From NCBI GenBank assembly GCA_049516635.1, contig JBEKSX010000038.1:1-31239 (forward strand): a stretch of DNA of 31,239 nt, written 5' to 3'. Below, piece after piece: positions 25,176 to 31,239 of this stretch (the stretch's first letter is position 1; every line of letters starts with the position of its first letter). The position numbers and the translations under genes were made by a program. Below the pieces are notes generated by a model. That model saw only the letters and a list, made by a program, of their open reading frames with translations, did no database searches and was not told where the DNA came from. The stretch is from JBEKSX01 sp049516635. Lineage in GTDB: Bacteria > Bacteroidota > Ignavibacteria > Tepidaquicellales > OLB5.

Positions 25176-26500
25176 ATCAACATTTTTTTCGATTCAACAA
25201 AATCCCCCGCTTCAAGGAGATAGAAATACACTCCGCTTGCATATTTGCTTCCATCCCACTCAACTTCGTATGTGCCGGGTTTGAGCTGTTGGTTAACGAG
25301 TGTGGCAATTTTACGGCCGAGGAGGTCGTAGATTGCTATTTGAACACTCATCCCCCTGACCCCCTTCCCCGACTCTGTCGGGGCTAGCTCCGGGGGAATT
25401 GAGAATTTTATTTTTGTTGATGGATTAAAGGGATTTGGATAGTTCTGAAATAATGTTAAATCTTTAGGTATAGAATATCCTTCTCTCGAAATTCCTACAG
25501 GCCCATTTATAAAAGCATACCATATTCTTCCATTATCACCTGTGCACCATATCTTGGTTCTATTATAAATTGAAAGATGCCAATACCAACTATAGTGGTC
25601 ATTATCAATTATCCAATTATTTCCTCCATTGCTTGTAAATAATATAATACCGCTGACGTCTGTTCCATGTGCTGCCCATCCTGAATCACTGGAAATAAAT
25701 TTAATATCATTGATCTGCGGGAAATCGAATTGTGCTGCAGGGTTATCCTGGAAGACCCAGTTTAGGCCACCGTTCGTGGTTTTATATATATTCTTACGGT
25801 CAATATTACTTCCTCCAATCCACCCGGTGTAAATATTTACAAAAAATATCGCATTCAAAGCATTAACACCATTTTGCGTGGGAGGTATATTAGAATAATA
25901 ATTTACAAAATTAACACCGCCGTTTGTAGTTTTTAGTAACCTATTATAACCGCATATCCATCCCGTATCTATATTAAGCCAAAATTGTCCTCTCAATTCT
26001 GTATAAAGAGAGTCCAATAAAAAAATTTCATTCCAGTTATTTCCACCGTTTGTAGTTCTTATAATATAACCGTATGAACCGTTTTTTGAACCTATAACAA
26101 TGCCAGTATCTTCATTAAAAAAATGAACGCTGTTATAATATCCTGCATAAACGGAAAAATCTTGGTTGATCCAATTAAGACCGCCATTAGTTGATTTTCT
26201 TATCAAGCCTGCTACACCTACTGTCCAGCCAGTAGTACTATTAATGAAGAAAATTCCGTTATCAGGACCAGCACCATTAACCAGTTGCCAATAAAGGACA
26301 CTATCATTACCAAAAGGAGGTACTTCCTTAATCGGATTACTTCCCGGAAGCCATAAATTATATTGAGGTAAATAACACGATTGCTGGTTGTACTGAGCAA
26401 AGCAATTCTCTATACTTAGGATCAATAATGAACAATTAAGTAATACGATAATTAAGCCCAGCTTGAAAACGATGATAATAGATTTTGTTATTTTTTTCAT
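25166..26500 (-). CDS. Secreted YCF48/BNR-type beta-propeller with T9SS sorting domain
   Basis: 444 residues with an N-terminal hydrophobic export signal (about 10-35). The propeller repeats each carry 'TTNGGxNW': 'IRKSTNGGLNW', 'IIRTTNGGNNW', 'LLKTTNGGVNF', 'IYKTTNGGLNW' and 'LFTSNGGNNW', separated by 'DTGW' strands as in YCF48-like and sialidase-type propellers. The C-terminus is a T9SS sorting domain ('LFQNYPNPFNPSTKIKFSIP' to 'SGVYFYLLEAGDFVESKKM'). Between its first and second strand lies an extra ~14-residue segment 'PELAPTESGKGVRG', encoded by a GC-rich nested palindrome (25352-25395). The function of the propeller is unknown; the protein is probably exported to the surface. Confidence 0.85.
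   Translation of the reverse strand: MKKITKSIIIVFKLGLIIVLLNCSLLILSIENCFAQYNQQSCYLPQYNLWLPGSNPIKEVPPFGNDSVLYWQLVNGAGPDNGIFFINSTTGWTVGVAGLIRKSTNGGLNWINQDFSVYAGYYNSVHFFNEDTGIVIGSKNGSYGYIIRTTNGGNNWNEIFLLDSLYTELRGQFWLNIDTGWICGYNRLLKTTNGGVNFVNYYSNIPPTQNGVNALNAIFFVNIYTGWIGGSNIDRKNIYKTTNGGLNWVFQDNPAAQFDFPQINDIKFISSDSGWAAHGTDVSGIILFTSNGGNNWIIDNDHYSWYWHLSIYNRTKIWCTGDNGRIWYAFINGPVGISREGYSIPKDLTLFQNYPNPFNPSTKIKFSIPPELAPTESGKGVRGMSVQIAIYDLLGRKIATLVNQQLKPGTYEVEWDGSKYASGVYFYLLEAGDFVESKKMLMIK
25352..25395. repeat. Nested palindromic repeat inside coding sequence
   Basis: Inner stem CCCCGAC tct GTCGGGG (25367-25383) inside outer CCCCC (25352-25356) and GGGGG (25391-25395). It resembles the CCCCGAC..GTCGGGG elements of 24002-24019, and it codes in frame for the extra residues in the sorting domain of the gene at 25166-26500. 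Confidence 0.75.
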
Positions 26501-26612
26501 CTCCCAATATGATCTACGATGTTATAGACCTTTCCCCAAAGTTCTTAATCTCTTAACGACGATAACATACTCTATAATAAGTCGTTTATCAATACCTAAA
26601 TTTGATTAACAA

Positions 26613-26640
26613 AAAAGGACAGGCATTAACCTGTCCTTTT
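26613..26640 (-). terminator. Rho-independent terminator after rpoD
   Basis: AAAAGGACAGG, loop CATTAA, CCTGTCCTTTT, a perfect 11-bp stem with a T-tract on the minus strand, 54 nt after the rpoD stop. It would end the tuf-rpsJ-rplCDW-rpoD transcript. Confidence 0.9.
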
Positions 26641-26694
26641 AAAAACGTGTGAGGTTGACATCCGCCATGGCGGACTGACACAACTTATTTATTC

Positions 26695-27561
26695 TTATCC
26701 GAGATATGCTTTCAATATCTTGCTCTTGGAAGCGTGTTTTAATCTTCTTATTGCTTTTTCCTTTATCTGCCGGACTCGCTCGCGTGTGAGTTTGAACTTC
26801 TCGCCTATCTCTTCGAGTGTGAGAGGATTCTCTTTCTCGAGCCCGTAATATAATTTCAGCACATCCCTTTCTCTCATGCTTAGCGTGTTCAACGCACGTT
26901 GTATCTCTATCTTTAACGATTCGTTGATAAGGTTATTATCGGGCAAAGGCTGGTTCTGGTTGGGCATTACATCCACAAGCTTACTGTCCTCGCCGTGCAC
27001 GAAAGGAGCATCTATCGAGAGATGGCGTCCTGATATCTTTAGTGTATCGGATACTTCGTACAATGACATATCGAGCTGTTCGGCAAGCTCATCGGCGCTC
27101 GGTTCCCTCTCGAATTCCTGCTCCAGTGTACTGAACGCCTTACCGATCTTATTCAGCGCGCCGACACGGTTCAGCGGAAGCCTTACTATACGTGATTGTT
27201 CCGCAAGCGCCTGAAGTATCGATTGCCTTATCCACCACACAGCATATGATATGAATTTAAATCCTCTCGTCTCATCGAAACGCTTTGCAGCTTTTATCAG
27301 TCCCAGATTTCCTTCATTGATAAGGTCACCGAGCGAGAGCCCCTGGTTCTGGTACTGCTTTGCAACGCTCACCACGAACCTGAGGTTTGCTTTGGTAAGT
27401 TTTTCAAGTGCCTTCTGTCTTTCCTTCTCATCGCCGTACTTGATCTTTCTTGCGAGGTCTATTTCTTCTTCAACATCCAGCAATTCAACCTTACCTATCT
27501 CCTGCAAATATTTATCAATAGATTGGGATTCTCTATTAGTGAATTGTTTTCCTATTTTCAT
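26695..27561 (-). CDS. rpoD: RNA polymerase sigma factor RpoD, short form
   Basis: Housekeeping sigma70. 'RESQSIDKYLQEIGKVELL' is region 1.2; 'NLRFVVSVAKQYQNQGLSL' and 'GLIKAAKRFDETRGFKFIS' plus 'YAVWWIRQSI' are regions 2.1-2.4; 'TLEEIGEKFKLTRERVRQI' is the region 4.2 helix-turn-helix. The 288 residues lack region 1.1, as in Bacteroidota and Chlorobi RpoD. It starts 51 bp after rplW on the same strand with no terminator between, so the ribosomal operon probably reads into it; rplB would be expected in this place. Confidence 0.95.
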   Translation of the reverse strand: MKIGKQFTNRESQSIDKYLQEIGKVELLDVEEEIDLARKIKYGDEKERQKALEKLTKANLRFVVSVAKQYQNQGLSLGDLINEGNLGLIKAAKRFDETRGFKFISYAVWWIRQSILQALAEQSRIVRLPLNRVGALNKIGKAFSTLEQEFEREPSADELAEQLDMSLYEVSDTLKISGRHLSIDAPFVHGEDSKLVDVMPNQNQPLPDNNLINESLKIEIQRALNTLSMRERDVLKLYYGLEKENPLTLEEIGEKFKLTRERVRQIKEKAIRRLKHASKSKILKAYLG

Positions 27562-27612
27562 AGGTTAATTTAACTCCGTAAAATTTTTAAAAATACCGGG
27601 ATAGACGGTTTG

Positions 27613-27909
27613 TCACGCAGATTCAAAGAGATCTATCTTGCTCTCTTTATCGAGCGTTACGATAGCTCTTTTCTGTTTGGCTTTGAAACCTGTGAATTTT
27701 CCGCGTTTGGTAAACTGTGATCTTTGTTTTCCTTTGTGAGTAATAGTTCTGATACTGTTCACCTTTACATTGAATTTTTTCTGGATGGCGTTGATGATCT
27801 CAATTTTATTAGCATTTACATCCACTTCAAAAGCAAACTGGTTCCTCAGCTCCTGAAGATTGGTCATCTTTTCGGTGATTATCGGTTTGATTAAAATACT
27901 TTTAGGCAT
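27613..27909 (-). CDS. rplW: 50S ribosomal protein L23
   Basis: Tunnel-exit protein that docks trigger factor and SRP. 'ILIKPIITEKM' at the N-terminus and 'VKVNSIRTITHKGKQRSQF' are typical; 98 residues is normal. The ATG at 27909 is chosen over a TTG two codons upstream, although neither has a clear Shine-Dalgarno sequence. It is the last ribosomal gene before the break in the S10 operon: rpoD follows by 51 bp, and rplB is 21.7 kb away. Confidence 0.95.
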   Translation of the reverse strand: MPKSILIKPIITEKMTNLQELRNQFAFEVDVNANKIEIINAIQKKFNVKVNSIRTITHKGKQRSQFTKRGKFTGFKAKQKRAIVTLDKESKIDLFESA

Positions 27910-27960
27910 TGACAAATTATATAATTAGACCTGCCGGGTCTTAACTAATGGCTTTTTAGA

Positions 27961-28590
27961 TCAATTTAATAATGGTTTACACAACGGTTCAAACGCGCTT
28001 TTCTGAATAAGCAGTACCTGGTTATTCAGAAGGTCATACGCTGCCGCTTCGTTCACATTCATCAGGTTTACCTTAGGGATATTTCTTCCCGAAAGATACA
28101 CATTCCTGTTATCTGTGGTCAAAAGCATCAATATTTTTTTATCGTCTATCTTCAAGTTCTGTAATATTGAACTGAAATCCTGAGTTTTAGGTTTCTCAAA
28201 ACTGATATCTTCAACAATCATTATCTGGCCTTCTTTAGCTTTCATGCTCAATGCGCTCTTTCTGGCAAGCCTTGAAACATTTTTCGTAAGCACCTGTTTG
28301 TGTGTATGAGGCCTCGGTCCGTGTGTTGTACCGCCCCCGACCCATATCGGAGAACGTCTCGTTCCTGCCCTGGCAACTCCTCTGCCTTTTTGCCTCCACG
28401 GCTTCTTGCCGCCTCCGCGCACTTCCGAACGTTCCTTGGTCTTATGAGTACCCTGTCTCTGGTTGGAGAGAAATGCTTTGACCGCGAGATACACAAGATG
28501 CTGATTCGGTTCTACCTCAAAGATACCTGCCGGTAATTCGACTGTCTCATCCGAAACCGTTCCGTCTATTTTATATACCTTTAACTGCAT
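27961..28590 (-). CDS. rplD: 50S ribosomal protein L4
   Basis: Tunnel-lining protein; in E. coli it also represses the S10 operon. 'RQGTHKTKERSEVRGGGKK' and 'GRGVARAGTRRSPIWVGGG' (the basic tunnel loop, about 45-85) are diagnostic. The 209 residues are normal. Its ATG is one base after the rplC stop (TAG-C-ATG), so the two are translationally coupled. Confidence 0.97.
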   Translation of the reverse strand: MQLKVYKIDGTVSDETVELPAGIFEVEPNQHLVYLAVKAFLSNQRQGTHKTKERSEVRGGGKKPWRQKGRGVARAGTRRSPIWVGGGTTHGPRPHTHKQVLTKNVSRLARKSALSMKAKEGQIMIVEDISFEKPKTQDFSSILQNLKIDDKKILMLLTTDNRNVYLSGRNIPKVNLMNVNEAAAYDLLNNQVLLIQKSAFEPLCKPLLN

Positions 28591-28591
28591 G

Positions 28592-29218
28592 CTATTTTAA
28601 TTTATAAATTTCTACTATTCCCGAGATCGAGCCCGGAACAGCGCCTTTAACTAACAAGAGATTTGATTCCGGAATAACCTTGACAATTTTCAGATTCCTT
28701 ATGGTAACCTTTTCATTACCCTGTCTCCCTGCCATTTTCTGTCCTTTGAAGACGCGAGAAGGATATGAGCTTGCTCCGATAGAACCCGGTGCTCTCTGCC
28801 TGTCACTCTGACCGTGCGTTCTGGAACCTCCGGCGAAATGGTGTCTTTTCATTACTCCCTGGAAACCTTTTCCCTTTGTCATCCCGGTTATCTTCACGGT
28901 ATCTCCTGCCTGGAAAACATCGGTTTTCAATATATCGCCGATCTTCAATGATTCAGTATCATCGAAGTCACGCATCTCACGAAGATACCTGAGTATGGGA
29001 AGTCCTTTTTTCTTAAATTGTCCTATCACGGGTTTTTGCAGGTTCTTTTCTTTCCTTTCGGTGAATCCGAGCTGGACTGCAGAGTAACCGTCATTTTCTT
29101 TTGTCTTGATAGCAGTCACATAACAGGGTCCCGCTTCAATGAGTGTACAGGATAAACTGCTTCCGTCTTCGGTGAAAACCGAAGTCATACCTAATTTCCT
29201 GCCTAGTAAACTTTTCAT
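28592..29218 (-). CDS. rplC: 50S ribosomal protein L3
   Basis: Early-assembly protein reaching the peptidyl-transferase centre. 'LLGRKLGMTSVFTEDG' at the N-terminus and the central loop 'KGKGFQGVMKRHHFAGGSRTHGQS' region (about 115-140) are signatures. The 208 residues are normal. It lies 39 bp after rpsJ and 1 bp before rplD. Confidence 0.97.
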   Translation of the reverse strand: MKSLLGRKLGMTSVFTEDGSSLSCTLIEAGPCYVTAIKTKENDGYSAVQLGFTERKEKNLQKPVIGQFKKKGLPILRYLREMRDFDDTESLKIGDILKTDVFQAGDTVKITGMTKGKGFQGVMKRHHFAGGSRTHGQSDRQRAPGSIGASSYPSRVFKGQKMAGRQGNEKVTIRNLKIVKVIPESNLLLVKGAVPGSISGIVEIYKLK

Positions 29219-29257
29219 GTTATCTAAATTTCTATATTTCTGGTTAAATTCTTACTG

Positions 29258-29566
29258 TTATACCTTGATCTCAATATAGACACCGCCGGGAGGATCGAGC
29301 TTGGTCAGCGCATCAACTGTCTTCTTATTGGAATTAAGAATATCGATGATCCGTTTATGCGACCTTATTTCGAACTGCTCCCTCGATTTTTTATCGACGT
29401 GCGGAGACCTGAGTACCGTATATAACGATTTCTTCGTAGGAAGAGGTATCGGTCCCGATACTATTCCGCCTGTAGACTTGATGGTCTTAATTATTCTGTC
29501 CGTCCACTTATCGATCAGTCTATGGTCGTAAGACTTTAATTTGATTCTTATTCTTTGACTTGCCAA
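29258..29566 (-). CDS. rpsJ: 30S ribosomal protein S10
   Basis: Small-subunit head protein, also the NusE antitermination factor. 'RIRIKLKSYDHRLIDKWTD' and 'GPIPLPTKKSLYTVLRSPH' are S10 signatures, and 102 residues is exact. The start codon is TTG (29564-29566); no ATG is available in a suitable place. It follows tuf by 19 bp, so the str-type and S10-type operons are joined here. Confidence 0.97.
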   Translation of the reverse strand: MASQRIRIKLKSYDHRLIDKWTDRIIKTIKSTGGIVSGPIPLPTKKSLYTVLRSPHVDKKSREQFEIRSHKRIIDILNSNKKTVDALTKLDPPGGVYIEIKV

Positions 29567-29585
29567 GATTTTTTATGCTTAAATG

Positions 29586-30821
29586 TTATTCTACTATTTT
29601 TGTTACAACGCCTGACGCAACAGTCCTTCCGCCTTCACGGATAGCAAACCTTAATCCTTCTTCCATTGCGATCGTAGTGATCAGATCTATCTTTATGTTA
29701 TCCAGGTTGTCTCCGGGCATAACCATCTGCACTCCTTCGGGCAAGCTGACCACGCCGGTCACATCGGTTGTCCTGAAATAGAACTGCGGTCTGTAATTGC
29801 TGAAGAAAGGTGTATGCCGTCCGCCCTCGTCTTTGGAAAGTACATAGATCTGCGCTAAGAATGATTTATGCGGTGTTATCGAGCCGGGTTTTACAACTAC
29901 CATACCTCTCTCGATATCATTCTTGTCCACGCCTCTTAGGAGGATACCGAGGTTATCACCTGCTATTCCTTCATCGAGTTCTTTGTTGAACATTTCAATT
30001 CCGGTAACAACCGATTTCTTGTGCTGACCGAGACCTATCACTTCAACTTCCTCACCCATTTTACACTTACCGCGTTCAACTCTTCCTGTTCCTACTGTTC
30101 CCCTGCCTGTGATGCTGAAAACGTCCTCGACTGACATCAGGAACGGCTTATCTATTTCTCTCTGGGGCTCGGGAATATAACTGTCCACAACATTCATGAG
30201 ATCGTACACGCATTTTAATGCCGGGTCATCGGTTTTTACTCCCGGTTTCATGCCGGCTTCCATGGCTCTTAGAGCGCTTCCCCTGATAATAGGAATATCA
30301 TTTCCGGGAAATTCATTAGCATTAAGAATATCCCTTAATTCGGATTCTACAACTTCCAGCAGTAATTCTGCATCTTCGGGGGTCTTTTCCTGTTCGTATA
30401 TCATATCTGTCTTATTGAGGAAAACTACTATTGCAGGAACTCCCACCTGTCTGGCTAAAAGAATATGTTCTCTCGTCTGGGGCATTGCACCGTCATTGGC
30501 AGCAACAACAAGTATAGCACCGTCCATTTGTGCAGCACCCGTGATCATATTCTTGATATAATCCGCGTGTCCCGGACAGTCAACGTGTGCGTAATGCCGT
30601 TTGTCGGTCGAATACTCCACATGAGCGGTAGCGATCGTTATACCTCTAGCTTTTTCTTCAGGTGCATTATCAATACTATCGAATGATCTGACCTTTGCCT
30701 GACCCTTCAGCGAAAGGGCCATGGTGATAGCTGCGGTAAGTGTTGTCTTACCGTGGTCAACGTGACCGATAGTCCCAATATTCACGTGAGGTTTACTTCT
30801 ATCGAATTTTTCTTTAGCCAT
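29586..30821 (-). CDS. tuf: Elongation factor Tu
   Basis: GTPase that brings aminoacyl-tRNA to the ribosome. G1 'GHVDHGKT' (19-26), switch I 'EEKARGITIATAHVEY', G3 'DCPGH', G4 'NKTD' and G5 'GSAL' are all present, with beta-barrel domains 2 and 3 ending in 'GGRTVASGVVTKIVE'. The 411 residues slightly exceed the usual 394-400; the extra residues lie around 'RAMEAGMKPGVKTDDPALK'. An AGGAG is 12 nt before the ATG. It heads the series tuf-rpsJ-rplC-rplD-rplW-rpoD. Confidence 0.98.
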   Translation of the reverse strand: MAKEKFDRSKPHVNIGTIGHVDHGKTTLTAAITMALSLKGQAKVRSFDSIDNAPEEKARGITIATAHVEYSTDKRHYAHVDCPGHADYIKNMITGAAQMDGAILVVAANDGAMPQTREHILLARQVGVPAIVVFLNKTDMIYEQEKTPEDAELLLEVVESELRDILNANEFPGNDIPIIRGSALRAMEAGMKPGVKTDDPALKCVYDLMNVVDSYIPEPQREIDKPFLMSVEDVFSITGRGTVGTGRVERGKCKMGEEVEVIGLGQHKKSVVTGIEMFNKELDEGIAGDNLGILLRGVDKNDIERGMVVVKPGSITPHKSFLAQIYVLSKDEGGRHTPFFSNYRPQFYFRTTDVTGVVSLPEGVQMVMPGDNLDNIKIDLITTIAMEEGLRFAIREGGRTVASGVVTKIVE

Positions 30822-30927
30822 TTTTTATTTTGTCTCCTAAAATGTTTTTTGTTATTTGGTATTTTTTATGTTTTATGTTAAATTTTTATTTATTAAAAAA
30901 TGAATTATCTTTTGAAATATTTGCTTC

Positions 30928-30963
30928 TGATACACTCTAAACACTCCATACACTCAATACACT
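30928..30963. repeat. 9-nt tandem repeat upstream of tuf
   Basis: On the minus strand four units read AGTGTATTG, AGTGTATGG, AGTGTTTAG, AGTGTATCA. It separates tRNA-like copy A from the tuf leader. Confidence 0.7.
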
Positions 30964-30970
30964 TTTTTCT

Positions 30971-31071
30971 GTGGGCCAGGGAGGAATCTGCTCTTACGAG
31001 TTTCTTCAGGAGTCCTGCGGACCCTTCGAAAAACCTCCCACCTTGGCGCCTTCAGCGCCACGCTCTAACCA
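30971..31071 (-). repeat. tRNA-Phe-like element, copy A (5' part missing, T-loop insertion)
   Basis: Read on the minus strand: TGGTTAGAGC (D-loop and 3' D-stem), anticodon stem TGGCG/CGCCA with loop CTGAAGG (anticodon GAA, Phe), AGGTG, T-stem GGAGG ... CCTCC, then CTGGCCCAC as 3' acceptor strand. There is no matching 5' acceptor strand and no 5' D-stem. The T-loop, normally 7 nt, holds an insertion of about 40 nt that includes a GTCC/GGAC hairpin and CTCGTAAGAG. No CCA follows. It is a remnant or repeat element rather than a working tRNA gene. Confidence 0.6.
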
Positions 31072-31075
31072 GGTA

Positions 31076-31111
31076 CTCCATACACTCCTCTCACACCATA
31101 CACTCGATACA
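31076..31111. repeat. 9-nt tandem repeat between tRNA-like copies A and B
   Basis: On the plus strand: CCATACACT, CCTCTCACA, CCATACACT, CGATACACT. It is the same 9-nt family as at 30928-30963. Confidence 0.65.
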
Positions 31112-31122
31112 CTCTTTTCGCC

Positions 31123-31208
31123 GTGGGCCAGGGAGGAATCTGCTCTTACGAGTCCCTTCGGGAAACCTCCCACCTTGGCGCCTTCAGCGCCACGCTCTAA
31201 CCAACTCA
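31123..31208 (-). repeat. tRNA-Phe-like element, copy B (degenerate 5' part, T-loop insertion)
   Basis: Same layout as copy A: D-loop AGTTGGTTAGAGC, anticodon arm TGGCG-CTGAAGG-CGCCA, AGGTG, T-stem GGAGG/CCTCC, acceptor 3' CTGGCCCAC. The T-loop insertion is shorter, with TCCCGAAGGGA and CTCGTAAGAG mini-hairpins. The sequence 5' of the D-loop does not pair with GAGC or with the acceptor strand. The repeat period to copy A is 152 bp. Confidence 0.6.
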
Positions 31209-31228
31209 TTCGGCACACCCATTTTTCC

Positions 31229-31239
31229 GTGGGCCAGGG
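31229..31239 (-). repeat. tRNA-like element, copy C, cut by window edge
   Basis: The last 11 bases repeat the GTGGGCCAGGG start of copies A and B (3' acceptor and T-stem on the minus strand), 106 bp after copy B. The rest is outside the window. Confidence 0.5.

Larger units (their letters stand above)
30822..31239. other. tuf upstream region with tRNA-like and 9-nt repeats
   Basis: No gene is supported. The first 100 bp upstream of tuf are very AT-rich and must hold its leader, but I could not pick a promoter. Beyond that are 9-nt tandem repeats and at least two, probably three, tRNA-Phe-like elements. The 70-codon minus-strand reading frame here is just translated tRNA-like sequence. Confidence 0.7.

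Noticed and set aside
31006..31218. 70-codon minus-strand reading frame with two 'WLERGAEGAKVGG' repeats
   Set aside because: It is translated tRNA-like sequence; such frames are a known artefact of tRNA D- and anticodon arms. No start signal or protein family.

Overview
The window looks like a chromosomal segment of an AT-rich member of the Ignavibacteria (Bacteroidota/Chlorobi group). Three things point there. Two secreted proteins end in the type IX secretion (T9SS) sorting domain with the 'NYPNPFNPST' motif typical of that lineage. The housekeeping sigma factor is the short form without region 1.1. Ribosome-binding sites are often weak and A-rich, and TTG starts are frequent. This placement is inferred from protein features, not from an rRNA gene.

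Nearly everything lies on the minus strand. Read in that direction from the right edge: tRNA-Phe-like tandem elements (30971-31239), tuf, rpsJ, rplC, rplD, rplW, then rpoD. The ribosomal series then breaks off. About 19 kb of other genes follow: a T9SS beta-propeller protein, a 1.4 kb intergenic region packed with palindromic repeats, a peptide-binding lipoprotein, an NlpC/P60 lipoprotein, a DppB-type permease, a large T9SS protein, the N-terminal half of ClpB, a plus-strand glycan/sensor cassette (9589-15246), the C-terminal half of ClpB, a possible structured RNA, and a GAF-GAF-degenerate GGDEF protein. The series resumes 28 bp after that with rplB, rpsS, rplV, rpsC, rplP, rpmC, rpsQ, rplN, rplX, rplE, rpsN, rpsH and rplF, which runs to the left edge. 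The usual S10-spc order is therefore complete, but cut between rplW and rplB by 21.7 kb.

The most striking feature is that ClpB is encoded as two clean half-genes. One carries the N domain, NBD1 and the first part of the middle coiled coil (15609-16928). The other carries the rest of the middle domain and NBD2 (8163-9494). Both are on the minus strand, 6.1 kb apart, and a five-gene operon lies between them in the opposite direction. Each half has its own start and stop, all main ATPase motifs are visible, and almost nothing of the middle domain is missing. The cassette encodes a GT-C membrane glycosyltransferase, a SAM methyltransferase, a sugar epimerase, a dolichol/polyprenyl-phosphate-sugar-synthase-like GT2 enzyme and a PAS histidine kinase; the last four genes abut or overlap.

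Short palindromic repeats are a second theme. They fill 23.7-25.1 kb, appear to have entered the coding sequence of one T9SS sorting domain, overlap a stop codon, and recur inside the T-arm loop of a tRNA-like element upstream of tuf.
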